Positions 23,199 to 32,484 of a stretch of 64,000 bases of DNA are shown one piece after another. The position numbers and the translations under genes were made by a program. The stretch is from an uncultured Bacilli bacterium (GTDB lineage: Bacteria; Bacillota_I; Bacilli_A; RF39; UBA660). Where the stretch lies: contig CAKOHV010000003.1 of assembly GCA_934086145.1 (NCBI GenBank), positions 1 to 64,000 on the forward strand. Direction: 5' to 3'. Within the stretch, counting starts at the first letter, position 1. Each line of letters opens with the position of its first letter. The notes beneath the pieces were generated by a model, which ran no database searches, was not told the origin of the DNA, and saw only the letters and a program-made list of their open reading frames with translations.

Positions 23199-24740
23199 AT
23201 GAAGAAGAAATTTATAAAAATGAATGATAATGATGATAATCTTAGTTTAGGAAATCTATTTAGAGTAATAAAAGAATTGTCTAAAAATAAAACTTCTGCG
23301 ATGCAAACGGAGTTATTTTGTGTTTTATTTGAAGTTTTAGAAGTCAATGATACAACAATTAATAATTATTGCGTAGGCTGTCGAAGAATAGGTGATGATT
23401 ATAAACAAAAATATTTAAATATGCAAAAAAAATATGAAACTGATAAGACTATCTTTTTTGATATTATTATAAATATATTGAGTATTATGGATGGAAGAGT
23501 TTATGTCTTAGAAAATAATCAAAAGAATTTTATTAATAATAATGAAAATATGAAAGCTTTGTGTTTTAAACTTTATAATATAAGTAAGAATGATCAAAAC
23601 GTTAATAAGCCTTTTTTAGAAAAAATTGATTTATTATTAAAAGATAATGATTATTATAGTGTGTTAGTAGAATTTTTATTTTATATTGTTTTATATAAGA
23701 AGCAACCATTGTATGAGAGTGATTTGAAGAAGGAAGTTATGGAAAGTATTTTAAATGATACTTATATAAGTTGTTCAGGGTTGCAAGAGTATTTGGTTCT
23801 GAAGTTAAGAGAAAGTATTAATTATGATTATTCTTTAAAGAAGATGGCGCTTTCAGGGAATGCTTATGCTTGTTTTGAAATAGGTAGTAATGAATTTTGT
23901 GGGTATGTTAAAGGGTATCCAAGGTATGAAGAAGCTTATAAGTATTTAAAGATTGCGGCTTCGTATAATCATGCTGGGGCTTGTTATATGATAGGAAGTA
24001 TGTTTTATCGAGGCTTTTTAGGTAATCAAACGCCGGAAGATTATAAGATGGCTTATGATAATTTAGTGCAGGCTAGTTCACTTGGAAATATTGCGGCATT
24101 AAATGTATTAGGATTGATGTATTTACATGGGGAGTATCCTTTAGAAAAAGATGTTCCGAAGGCTTTAGAATATTTTAATAAAGGGGCTTTAAATGATTAT
24201 GCTTTTTCTTTGAATAATTTAGGAAGATATTATGAAATACAGGGGGATAAGGCCAAAGCTTTTACTTATTATTTAAGGAGTGCTGATTTAGAAGAAAGTT
24301 GGGCTTGTAATAAAGTTGGTCAATTTTATGAATGTGGTGAAGTAATAACTAAAGATATTGCGAAAGCTTATGAGTATTATGAAAAGGCCACCCTTGCTAA
24401 TCATCGAACAATTTGTTATTATGCTTATTATAATTTGGCTCGTTTGTTGATGGTTGGAGATGTAACTGCGGGAATAAAACGCGATTTAGTCGCGGCTTTG
24501 AAAAATTATGAAATAGCTAGTAATCAGGGGATTTTTGAAGCAACTAGGGCCTTATTTTTATATTATGCGCACAAGTATCAGCAAGATAATGAGCACGATT
24601 ATTTAGATAAAGTTTATAAATATAAAGGCGAATTGGAAAAAAATGAGAAGTTCAATGAAGAAATGGCGCGAGAAGTCGAAGAGAAATTAAAGAAGATTCG
24701 TAATCAAAAAGAGATTGATATTAGTTTCCTTTTAGGTTAA
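23199..24740 (+). CDS. Sel1-like repeat protein
   Basis: The 513-residue soluble protein has at least five Sel1/TPR-like repeats between about residues 215 and 480. Visible are ACYMIGSMFYRG, AALNVLGLMYLHGEYPLEKDVPKALEYFNKGA, FSLNNLGRYYEIQGDKAKAFTYY, WACNKVGQFYECGEVITKDIAKAYEYYEKA and LARLLMVGD...DLVAALKNYEIA. Such repeats mediate protein-protein contacts. The N-terminal 200 residues are helical with no recognised domain. The start is ATG 23199 after GTGGTGAT. The upstream palindromes suggest dedicated control. Confidence 0.85.
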   Translation: MKKKFIKMNDNDDNLSLGNLFRVIKELSKNKTSAMQTELFCVLFEVLEVNDTTINNYCVGCRRIGDDYKQKYLNMQKKYETDKTIFFDIIINILSIMDGRVYVLENNQKNFINNNENMKALCFKLYNISKNDQNVNKPFLEKIDLLLKDNDYYSVLVEFLFYIVLYKKQPLYESDLKKEVMESILNDTYISCSGLQEYLVLKLRESINYDYSLKKMALSGNAYACFEIGSNEFCGYVKGYPRYEEAYKYLKIAASYNHAGACYMIGSMFYRGFLGNQTPEDYKMAYDNLVQASSLGNIAALNVLGLMYLHGEYPLEKDVPKALEYFNKGALNDYAFSLNNLGRYYEIQGDKAKAFTYYLRSADLEESWACNKVGQFYECGEVITKDIAKAYEYYEKATLANHRTICYYAYYNLARLLMVGDVTAGIKRDLVAALKNYEIASNQGIFEATRALFLYYAHKYQQDNEHDYLDKVYKYKGELEKNEKFNEEMAREVEEKLKKIRNQKEIDISFLLG

Positions 24741-24767
24741 AGTTATTTTAGAAAAGGTTGGGATGTT

Positions 24768-25850
24768 ATGGAAAGCGTATATATACATATTCCTTTTTGC
24801 AAAAGTATTTGTAGTTATTGTGATTTTTGTAAAGTTATTTATCATGGACCATGGATTACACAGTATTTAAATGCTTTATTAGCAGAAATACAGGATAAGT
24901 ATTGTGATGAGGAGATAAAGACCCTTTATATTGGGGGAGGAACACCTTCTTGTTTACAAGAAAAAGATTTGAAATATTTATTAGATATGATTAAAGTTTT
25001 TAAGTTAAGCACTGATTATGAATTTACTTTTGAGTGTAATTTGAATGATATAAATGAACATTTACTTGATATTTTAAAAGATTATGGGGTAAATAGGCTA
25101 AGTATTGGAATTGAAACTTTTGATGAAGATAAATTAAAGTTTATGGAAAGAAATCATGATTTTCAAACGGCGTGTAATAAGATGAGTCTTTGTCGTAGCA
25201 AAGGATTTGATAATATAAATGTTGATTTTATTTATGGTATTCCGGGGGAAAGTTTAAAAGTAACAAAGAAAGATTTAGATTTGTTACTGAAATTGAATCC
25301 TGATCATATAAGTACTTATTCGTTAATAATTGAAGATAATACCAAGATTGGAATTACCAAGATGGTGCCTATTCCGGCTGAGTTAGATGCTACGATGTAT
25401 GAATATATTTGTGATAAGTTAGAGAATAAAAAATTTATTCATTATGAAATAAGTAATTTTGCTAAAGAAGGAAAAATGAGTCGGCATAATATTAATTATT
25501 GGCTTAATAATGAATATTATGGTTTTGGTGTTGGAGCTCATGGTTATGTGCATGGAGTGAGGTATGAAAATACAAGAAGTTTGACTTCGTATATTGGGGG
25601 AAAATTCTTACTTAAAGAAGATTTATTATCCCGCCAAGAACAAATGGATAATGAAATTATGTTAGGGCTTAGATTACTAAGAGGAATTAATGTTAAAGAT
25701 TTTTTCTTAAAGTATCAAGTTAATATTCAAGAAGCTTATGATTTAAAAGAAGTTTTAGCCGAAAAAGAAATGATTTATGAAGATGGCTTTTTATTTATTA
25801 ATCCTGATTATATTTATGTTATGAATGAGATTTTAATTAAAATACTTTAA
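24768..25850 (+). CDS. hemW: Radical SAM protein HemW (heme chaperone-like)
   Basis: The 360 residues start with VYIHIPFCKSICSYCDFCK, giving the [4Fe-4S] cysteines C11, C15 and C18 plus the extra C21 typical of the HemN/HemW group. GGGTPS, the VNRLSIGIETFDEDKL block, NVDFIYGIPGES, ISTYSLIIE and HYEISNFA follow. HemW proteins bind heme and deliver it rather than oxidising coproporphyrinogen; no other heme biosynthesis genes are in the window. In Bacillus hemW sits between lepA and hrcA; the relative order is retained here. Confidence 0.92.
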   Translation: MESVYIHIPFCKSICSYCDFCKVIYHGPWITQYLNALLAEIQDKYCDEEIKTLYIGGGTPSCLQEKDLKYLLDMIKVFKLSTDYEFTFECNLNDINEHLLDILKDYGVNRLSIGIETFDEDKLKFMERNHDFQTACNKMSLCRSKGFDNINVDFIYGIPGESLKVTKKDLDLLLKLNPDHISTYSLIIEDNTKIGITKMVPIPAELDATMYEYICDKLENKKFIHYEISNFAKEGKMSRHNINYWLNNEYYGFGVGAHGYVHGVRYENTRSLTSYIGGKFLLKEDLLSRQEQMDNEIMLGLRLLRGINVKDFFLKYQVNIQEAYDLKEVLAEKEMIYEDGFLFINPDYIYVMNEILIKIL

Positions 25851-25877
25851 AAGTTTTAAAAATTTAAAACTTTTTTT
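25850..25877 (+). terminator. Intrinsic terminator after hemW
   Basis: AAAGTTTTA and TAAAACTTT arms around an A-rich loop (25850-25873), then T's. Confidence 0.75.
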
Positions 25878-25909
25878 GGTGATTATTTTTCTTTAAATTG
25901 CTATTTCTA

Positions 25910-25918
25910 TGATATAAT
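25910..25918 (+). promoter_or_regulatory. Extended -10 promoter for the envelope cluster
   Basis: TGATATAAT, 28 bp before the ATG at 25946; weak or no -35. Confidence 0.5.
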
Positions 25919-25945
25919 TGGAGTAATGTAAGGAAGGTATGACTT

Positions 25946-28237
25946 ATGAAAGATAAAGACTTGGAAAAGACACAACCTATTTTACTTTCAGAAATAAAGG
26001 AAGGTAAAAAAAGAAGTGATATTTATGATGAATTAGAAGATGAATTAATTGATATCACGGAGGAAGAAAAGGAAGCTATGGAACAGGCAGAGGAGGCTTT
26101 AGCGGAAAAAAATATTGCTTTAGCTGAATCTTTGTTGGCTGATGAGGCTAAAGGCAAGGATGTTGATGATGTTACTTCGGATGAGGAATCTGAAAAAGAT
26201 GAAAAGGAAGCGACGACGGATGATGAGGCCGATAAGAAGGGAAAAGAACGTAAAAAATTAAATAAAAAACAAAAAATATTAATAAGCGTTGCGGGAGTTT
26301 TGGTCTTACTAATAATAATTGGAATAATTGTTTTAGCTAATGTTAAGGCAAATAAAAAGAAAGAAGACCCTAAAAAAGAAGAAGAACAACCAGTTATTAT
26401 GGCAGATAACTTCTATTATAAAGAAGGAAAGTTATATATTTTAGATAAAGATGAAAAAGAAATTGGCACATATGAATGTCAAAATAAAGATAGTGAGTTA
26501 TGTTATTTAGCTTATAATAACTATGCTGATACATTAGATGTTCCTAAAGTACTTGATGAAAATGGGAAGGCGAAAGTAGAAAGAGTACCAGTTTATAATA
26601 ATGATTATATTTTTGTTGCGGATAATCCTGAAGGGACTGGCTTAGGTAATCAAAATATTATTTTATATTCATTGAGTCAAAAGAAAGAGATAGAAACATA
26701 TACAGATGTCAAGGCTTATGATGGAGATTATCTTATTATAGCTGATGCTAAAAATAATTATGGTTTAATTAAGATTGGAGATAAGGTTAATGAAATAATA
26801 AAACCAAGCTATGAAAATCTTTATATGTTAGATAAAGCCGATAATTTGATAGCTAAAAAAGGTAATGGTTATGTTGTAATTAATAAAAATAATAAAGTTC
26901 TTAGCAAAGTAATTGAAACAACAGAAGATCTTAAATATTATACTAATAAATTAATTGTAACTGAGGATTTAGGTAAGTATACAGCTTATGATTATGATGC
27001 TAAAATTATTACTGGAGATTATGATTTTATTACGGCAAGAGATAATTATTTATTCTTAATCAATGAAAATAAAGAAATGTTTATTATTGATTCTGAGGGA
27101 TCTAAGTATAATGAAGAAGGAATAAAGTTATATAATGATAACTATGTTACTTCGTATATATATGATAAAGATGGCAAACTAACTTCAACAAATCAAGCCT
27201 TTAAAATAGAAGTAGATTCTGATGAATTAAATATTTTAGTCTATACTAAAGATTTTAAAGAAGATAAATATAATACAATTAATTTAAATGAAGGACGAAA
27301 TAATAAAAAATTAGCTTATTATAGTTATTTTAATGGTAAGTTGTATTTTTATGATGATTTAACTAAATTAAATTTATTAGGAACTTATACTTGTGCTAAT
27401 AAGAATACTGTAAGTAATACAGATGGTAAACTTGGTTCATGTTATCAAGCTTTAATGGGCAATAGTGATAATTTTAATAATGTTATACCAATCTTTAATA
27501 AACGTTATGTTTTTATCTTTGATACTAATTATAATTTATATGACTTAGTTGAAGGTAAAAATAAAGGAGTTTATCTAACTGTAAATGATTTTTTACCAAG
27601 TCTTAAAGAAGGAGAACCATTTGTATCTGGTTCATATGATGTAATTGCGGTAAATAATAAGAACAAGAGTGGGATGATTAGTATTGCGGCTACTAAGGTT
27701 GCTGGTAAGTATGGTTTTAACTATAATAGTTTGACTCGTTTAGGGGATTATATTGTGGCAAATAATGCTGCTAATAAGTATCAAATTATCTATGATGAGA
27801 GTACAGCTTCTGTTGAATATAATTATAATATTGTAGGATATATTAATAAGGGAAGTTATGTTAAGTTATTTGATAAAGCTAACTCTAAATACTATGTTTA
27901 TGATGATAAGGGGAAAAAGGTTGGTAAAGATAGTTATGCTTATGTAGAATTGTATGATGATTTCTATGCTGGAGTTTTAAATGATAAAACGTTAAAGATT
28001 TATGATTATGAGGGAAAAATAATCTCAAGTAAGGATGTAACGATAGTTAGTACGGATTATTTGGGTAGTAAACCAGCTTTTAAAGTAACTAAAAATGGTA
28101 ATAGTTTTGTTGTATCTATTTTGAAAAATGGTAGTTATGTAGAAACGACTATCGAAAGAGTTAGTGATGAACCAACTGATAAGGATGATACACAAGATAA
28201 AGATAATACTAATACTAAAAAAGAAGAAAGTAGGTAG
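25946..28237 (+). CDS. Large single-pass membrane protein with WG-like repeats
   Basis: The 763 residues divide into a highly charged, acidic cytoplasmic region (1-105), one transmembrane helix (about 110-132, ILISVAGVLVLLIIIGIIVLA), then a long extracellular part. That part holds two similar modules, each opening with a GTYxC...C motif: GTYECQNKDSELCYLAY near 172 and LLGTYTCANKNT...GSCYQAL near 480. Each continues with short beta repeats of the type NNYGLIKIGDK and GYVVINKNNKVL, resembling WG/KWG repeats. The C-terminus is Asp/Lys-rich. The next gene encodes a one-module paralogue. Function unknown; an extracellular sensor or scaffold is possible. Confidence 0.7.
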   Translation: MKDKDLEKTQPILLSEIKEGKKRSDIYDELEDELIDITEEEKEAMEQAEEALAEKNIALAESLLADEAKGKDVDDVTSDEESEKDEKEATTDDEADKKGKERKKLNKKQKILISVAGVLVLLIIIGIIVLANVKANKKKEDPKKEEEQPVIMADNFYYKEGKLYILDKDEKEIGTYECQNKDSELCYLAYNNYADTLDVPKVLDENGKAKVERVPVYNNDYIFVADNPEGTGLGNQNIILYSLSQKKEIETYTDVKAYDGDYLIIADAKNNYGLIKIGDKVNEIIKPSYENLYMLDKADNLIAKKGNGYVVINKNNKVLSKVIETTEDLKYYTNKLIVTEDLGKYTAYDYDAKIITGDYDFITARDNYLFLINENKEMFIIDSEGSKYNEEGIKLYNDNYVTSYIYDKDGKLTSTNQAFKIEVDSDELNILVYTKDFKEDKYNTINLNEGRNNKKLAYYSYFNGKLYFYDDLTKLNLLGTYTCANKNTVSNTDGKLGSCYQALMGNSDNFNNVIPIFNKRYVFIFDTNYNLYDLVEGKNKGVYLTVNDFLPSLKEGEPFVSGSYDVIAVNNKNKSGMISIAATKVAGKYGFNYNSLTRLGDYIVANNAANKYQIIYDESTASVEYNYNIVGYINKGSYVKLFDKANSKYYVYDDKGKKVGKDSYAYVELYDDFYAGVLNDKTLKIYDYEGKIISSKDVTIVSTDYLGSKPAFKVTKNGNSFVVSILKNGSYVETTIERVSDEPTDKDDTQDKDNTNTKKEESR

Positions 28238-28242
28238 ATATT

Positions 28243-29244
28243 GTGAGTAAAGCAGATAATATTAATAAAGTAATTGCTTTGATAATTTTATTGGTGTTGT
28301 GTCTTGGCTGTTTAGGCATGGGAGCGACGGGAGCTTTTATGCGTTTCAAAAAATTGTTGGATGAAACTAAACCAACGACTGACCCTATTTATAAAGATTT
28401 CTTTCAGGATGGTAATTTGAACTTCTATTCAGGTTCAGAATTAGCGGCTGAATATGAGTGTCAATCTTCTTATTGTGGCTGGGCTTATGAAAGAATTGAT
28501 GACGGTGAATATGCCTTAAAATATTATAAACAAGATACAGTAAGACAATATTCTGATAAAATAGATAATCGTTATGCCTTTATTGTAGATGGTAATCCTG
28601 ATGAAACAGATCCATATTATTTTGCTGCCGGAGTTAAAGTTTATGATATTCAAGCTAAAGCGGTAATTGCCGAATTTAAAGCAATAAAAAATTATGGAAC
28701 GACCCTATTTAATAATACTTATATTGCTCAGGATACAAATGGAAAATGGGGAATTATTGATCTTGCAGATGGCAAAGTTAATACGGATTTAGAGTTTGAC
28801 TATGATTATATTGGGATATTTTATCTTGCTGATGGAGAAGATAATGGAACTGAACCTTTAAAAGATATAAGCAAGTATGTTGTATTACAAGATGGAGGTT
28901 GGTATGTTATTGATTCAAGTGGAACTAAATTAACAGCACGTATTCCAGAACCAATTCAAGGATATGAAGGAAATATGATTGTTACAGGAACTGATTCAAT
29001 GTCAATTTATAATACAAATGGTAGCCGATTATTCAGTGACGGAACTAATGTTTTATATAGTGGAAGAGATCTTTTAACAATTAATAATGATACAGATATT
29101 GATTTAGTTGATGCAAATACCGGCGAATCAAAATGGCATTACATTTATTCAAATATTAGATCAGTAGCCTTACAAGAAAATGGTTCAAAGATGGAAGTCG
29201 CTGTTAATGGTATGGTTGACTTTAGTTATGATTTAAATCAGTGA
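28243..29244 (+). CDS. Single-pass membrane protein, one-module paralogue of the preceding gene
   Basis: 333 residues with a GTG start 6 bp after the previous stop. An N-terminal membrane helix (about 10-33) is followed by an extracellular region opening with AAEYECQSSYCGWAYERI, the same Tyr-x-Cys...Cys-x-x-Ala-Tyr theme as in the upstream protein. Beta repeats such as NGKWGIIDLADGK follow, a good WG-repeat match. It is clearly co-transcribed and probably arose by duplication. Function unknown. Confidence 0.68.
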   Translation: MSKADNINKVIALIILLVLCLGCLGMGATGAFMRFKKLLDETKPTTDPIYKDFFQDGNLNFYSGSELAAEYECQSSYCGWAYERIDDGEYALKYYKQDTVRQYSDKIDNRYAFIVDGNPDETDPYYFAAGVKVYDIQAKAVIAEFKAIKNYGTTLFNNTYIAQDTNGKWGIIDLADGKVNTDLEFDYDYIGIFYLADGEDNGTEPLKDISKYVVLQDGGWYVIDSSGTKLTARIPEPIQGYEGNMIVTGTDSMSIYNTNGSRLFSDGTNVLYSGRDLLTINNDTDIDLVDANTGESKWHYIYSNIRSVALQENGSKMEVAVNGMVDFSYDLNQ

Positions 29245-29315
29245 TAGTAATTTTTATAAAATAAAAAAGTATGCAAAGTTAGAAAGTAGAGAATACTAAT
29301 GAGGAAAGGAAAACT

Positions 29316-29885
29316 ATGAAAAAGAAAATTATTATAATAGCGGTTGTTGTGATACTTATTGTTGGGGGAATTATTGGCTTGGGAAAAGTTTTCTCTAATA
29401 AGAAAGTTGAAAGCAATTTAAAAACAGTTGATGATATTAAGACAATGTTTGATAGTATTTATAAAGATATCGATTTACCGGCGTTAGAGACCGCCGAGGT
29501 GGAAGTTAATGATGATAATGTTAACGCTTATACAGGGCTTGAGGATAGTGTAGATGTGGAAAAGATGGTGGTTTCTGAACCATTGATGAATGCTCAAGCT
29601 TATTCGGCTGTTGTCGTTGTTTTAAAAGATAATGCCGATGTTGAAAGTAGTAAACAAAAAATGTTAGACAATCTTGATATGCGTAAATGGATTTGTGTAT
29701 CAGCTGAACAATTATATATAACTAATAATGGTCAAGTAATATTTTTAGTTATGGGAGCGGCGGATCAAGCTAAACCAGTATATGAAAATTTTAAAAAATA
29801 TGTTAACAATGAAATTGGTAAAGAATTGGTAAAAGGAAATCAGGAAGATGATATTTCATTACCGGAAGAACGACCAATGTCATAA
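29316..29885 (+). CDS. Membrane-anchored DUF4358-like protein
   Basis: A 189-residue protein with an N-terminal hydrophobic anchor (KKKIIIIAVVVILIVGGIIGLG) and an extracellular domain. The central pattern is EPLMNAQAYSAVVVVLKDNADVESSKQKML, then a segment ending in NNGQVIFLVMG. This resembles DUF4358, whose genes often sit beside MBOAT and DHHW genes in gut Firmicutes, exactly as here. The assignment rests on pattern and context. A small hairpin (GCACCTT/AAGGTGC) separates it from the MBOAT gene. Confidence 0.55.
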   Translation: MKKKIIIIAVVVILIVGGIIGLGKVFSNKKVESNLKTVDDIKTMFDSIYKDIDLPALETAEVEVNDDNVNAYTGLEDSVDVEKMVVSEPLMNAQAYSAVVVVLKDNADVESSKQKMLDNLDMRKWICVSAEQLYITNNGQVIFLVMGAADQAKPVYENFKKYVNNEIGKELVKGNQEDDISLPEERPMS

Positions 29886-29889
29886 TTAG

Positions 29890-29909
29890 GCACCTTTAAG
29901 GTGCTTTAT
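29890..29909 (+). terminator. Weak hairpin between DUF4358-like and MBOAT genes
   Basis: The palindrome GCACCTT-t-AAGGTGC (29890-29904) is followed by TTTATTT. The T run is short and the loop tight, so at most partial termination. Confidence 0.4.
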
Positions 29910-29925
29910 TTGTAAGGAGGATAAT

Positions 29926-31317
29926 ATGTTATTTACAAGTATTAGCTTTTTATATTATTTCTTACCAGTTGTTTTATTAAGTTATTTTCTGGTCCCACGA
30001 AAATTAAAGAATACGGTTCTTTTACTGGCTTCGATGCTCTTTTATTTTTATGGCGAACCGAAGTATCTATTTTTAATGTGGTTAGAGATTGGAGTAGCTT
30101 ATGGTGGAGCAATCTTGCTTGATAAAAATAGAAGTAAGGCGCTGCTTTATATTATTTTAGCAATTCATATTGGGCTTTTAATCATTTTTAAATATACTGA
30201 TTTTTTTATTCAGAATGTCAATGCTATTTTTAAAACGGATATAGCTTTATTACATATTGCTTTGCCAGTAGGTATTTCTTTTTATACTTTTCAAATTATT
30301 AGTTATGTGGTTGATGTTTACAAAGGAAAAGTTAAAGTCCAGAAAAATATTGGGAAATTGGCGACTTATGTTTCTTTATTCCCTCAATTGATTGCGGGAC
30401 CTATTGTTCGTTATGAAACGATTGCCGAAGAGTTAGATGGACGTGAACATAGTTGGGATAATTTGGCAATGGGGATTCGACGTTTTACTATTGGTTTAGC
30501 TAAGAAGGTTTTGCTAGCTAATATTCTAGGTGAACTTTGCGCTAATTTTGGTTTAGTGACTGAAAGAAGCATTGTTTTTTACTGGCTTGCTGCCATTAGT
30601 TATATGTTACAAGTTTATTTTGATTTTGCAGGTTATAGTGATATGGCTATCGGTTTAGGACGAATGTTTGGCTTTCATTTCTTAGAAAATTTTGACTATC
30701 CATATATGGCTAGAAGTATTACCGAATTTTGGCGTAGATGGCATATTTCATTAGGTTCGTGGTTTCGTGATTACGTTTACATTCCTTTAGGAGGCAATCG
30801 ACATGGGAAGCTTATTTTATTAAGAAATATTTTGATTGTTTGGTTTTTAACCGGTTTTTGGCATGGAGCTAGTTGGAATTTTGTCATCTGGGGTTTGTTC
30901 TTTGGTATTTTATTACTAGTAGAGAAGTTATGGTTAGGAAAGTATCTTGAGAAATGGCCCCGCTTTTTGCAAAGTTTGTATGTCTTGTTTATTGTGATGA
31001 TTAGTTTTATTATATTTGGTGCAGACAATGTGTCGGAAGCTTTTAATAATATTACAGGTTTATTTGGCTTAAATGGTGAAAGTTTTATTAATGATTATAC
31101 AATTTATAATTTGAAAAGTTATGCAGTAGTCTTAATTGTTGCTTTGGTGGCGGCAACCCCTTGTTTTAAAATGATTTTAGAAAAGTTAAGAAAAAAAGAA
31201 TTTATTAATAAGACACTTAATATTTTAGAACCTTTATTGATGGTAGTTTTATTATTGATTGTAACGGCTTATTTAATTGATAATTCATATAATCCATTCT
31301 TGTATTTTAGGTTTTAG
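29926..31317 (+). CDS. MBOAT family O-acyltransferase (AlgI/DltB-like)
   Basis: The 463-residue polytopic enzyme transfers acyl groups to envelope polymers. Family blocks seen: FYFYGEPKYLFLM near the N-terminus, LPVGISFYTFQIISYVVDVYKG, FPQLIAGPIVRY, VYFDFAGYSDMAIGLGRMFGF, ITEFWRRWHISLGSWFRDYVYIPLGG and FLTGFWHGASWNFVIWG with the catalytic His near 313. GGAGG precedes the ATG. The next gene, a DHHW protein, is the usual partner. The acceptor polymer (exopolysaccharide or teichoic acid) is not identified; there are no dltA/dltC genes, which argues against D-alanylation. Confidence 0.92.
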   Translation: MLFTSISFLYYFLPVVLLSYFLVPRKLKNTVLLLASMLFYFYGEPKYLFLMWLEIGVAYGGAILLDKNRSKALLYIILAIHIGLLIIFKYTDFFIQNVNAIFKTDIALLHIALPVGISFYTFQIISYVVDVYKGKVKVQKNIGKLATYVSLFPQLIAGPIVRYETIAEELDGREHSWDNLAMGIRRFTIGLAKKVLLANILGELCANFGLVTERSIVFYWLAAISYMLQVYFDFAGYSDMAIGLGRMFGFHFLENFDYPYMARSITEFWRRWHISLGSWFRDYVYIPLGGNRHGKLILLRNILIVWFLTGFWHGASWNFVIWGLFFGILLLVEKLWLGKYLEKWPRFLQSLYVLFIVMISFIIFGADNVSEAFNNITGLFGLNGESFINDYTIYNLKSYAVVLIVALVAATPCFKMILEKLRKKEFINKTLNILEPLLMVVLLLIVTAYLIDNSYNPFLYFRF

Positions 31318-31329
31318 GAGGAAATTTTG

Positions 31330-32409
31330 ATGAATGAAAAAAATAAAAATATTGTTGTAAGTATTCTTTTCTTCTTGTTTTTAGGAGTCTTCTTTTTACT
31401 GAATGTTTTTAAGTCTGATACGTTAATCTCTGTTAGTGAAAGAAGAAAGCTGGCGCAATTTCCGGAAATTTCTTTTAAAACGATTTTTGATGGAACTTTT
31501 TTTGAAAAATTTGAGAGTTATACAACAGACCAATTTGTTAGACGTGATGATTTTAGGTCTTTAAAAGTGCAATTGGAATTAGGAATAAAACATAATTATA
31601 ATGATTTGTATGTATATAATGATTATATTGTTAAGCAACTTTATCCATTAAATGAAAATTCGGTTACTAATTTAAGTAAAAAGGTAAATTTTATTAAAGA
31701 GAATTATTTAAAGAATAATAAGATTTATTTTAGTATTGTTCCTGATAAGAATTATTTTATTGATCAAGGAAATTTAAAGTTGGATTATGAAAAAATGGTT
31801 ACGCTTATGAAAACAGATTTAAACTTTGCGCAATATCTTGATATTTTTCCTTTATTATCTTTAGATAATTACTATAAGACCGATACGCATTGGAAACAGG
31901 AGACTCTGCTTAACGTAGGGGCTTATTTGGCCGAGGAGATGGACTTTTTGTTTGCTGAGGGCTTTAGATTAGAAAAAATAACGTCTTTTTTAGGTGTTTA
32001 TGCCGGTCAATTGCCAGGCCATGCTACTTATGAAGACATTAATGTTTTACAAAATGAGGTTCTTTCGCAGGCCCAAGTTTATAATTATGAAACAAGGAAA
32101 GTAACTGAAGTTTATGATTTAACAAAGAAAGATGATTTTGATAAGTATGATATATATTTATCGGGAGCTGTTTCTTTGATGACGATAACTAATGAAGCAA
32201 GTTTGAGCGACCGAGAATTAATTGTTTTTCGTGATTCTTATGGTAGTAGTTTGGTCCCTTTGTTGGTGACGGGGTATAAAAAAATAACTTTAGTTGATAC
32301 TCGTTATATATCGCCTAAAATTTTGGATCAATATATTGATTTTGCAGATCAAGATGTTTTGTTTCTTTATAGTACGTTGTTAATTAATGATAGCTTTTCT
32401 TTGAAATAA
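31330..32409 (+). CDS. DHHW family protein, probable O-acetyltransferase partner
   Basis: A 360-residue extracytoplasmic protein with an N-terminal membrane anchor. The DHHW signature is TDTHWKQE (Asp185, His187, Trp188), and LIVFRDSYGSSLVPLL near residue 300 fits the SGNH/AlgX-like fold with a Ser. Members work with MBOAT proteins to acetylate polysaccharide. It lies 12 bp downstream of the MBOAT gene with AGGAGG. ATG 31330 is chosen over the TTG at 31327. Confidence 0.85.
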   Translation: MNEKNKNIVVSILFFLFLGVFFLLNVFKSDTLISVSERRKLAQFPEISFKTIFDGTFFEKFESYTTDQFVRRDDFRSLKVQLELGIKHNYNDLYVYNDYIVKQLYPLNENSVTNLSKKVNFIKENYLKNNKIYFSIVPDKNYFIDQGNLKLDYEKMVTLMKTDLNFAQYLDIFPLLSLDNYYKTDTHWKQETLLNVGAYLAEEMDFLFAEGFRLEKITSFLGVYAGQLPGHATYEDINVLQNEVLSQAQVYNYETRKVTEVYDLTKKDDFDKYDIYLSGAVSLMTITNEASLSDRELIVFRDSYGSSLVPLLVTGYKKITLVDTRYISPKILDQYIDFADQDVLFLYSTLLINDSFSLK

Positions 32410-32437
32410 AAACAAGTTAGTGAAGTAACTTGTTTTT
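32408..32437 (+). terminator. Intrinsic terminator after the MBOAT/DHHW operon
   Basis: AAAAACAAGTTA/TAACTTGTTTTT, a 12-bp perfect stem with a 6-nt loop. Confidence 0.88.
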
Positions 32438-32449
32438 ACGTTGGGAAAG

Positions 32450-32477
32450 AAAAAAGTTCTAGCTTTTGCTAGAACTT
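32450..32477 (-). terminator. Intrinsic terminator of the VanY-type gene
   Basis: AAGTTCTAGC/GCTAGAACTT, a 10-bp perfect stem with a 4-nt loop. Read on the - strand it is followed by a T run. Confidence 0.85.
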
Positions 32478-32484
32478 GGAAACT

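Noticed and set aside
28243..29250. Mollicutes TGA=Trp code
   Set aside because: TGA ends several well-bounded genes (rnhB at 6541-6543, dnaG at 57657-57659, the protein ending at 29244, followed in frame by TAG), and Trp is written TGG throughout.
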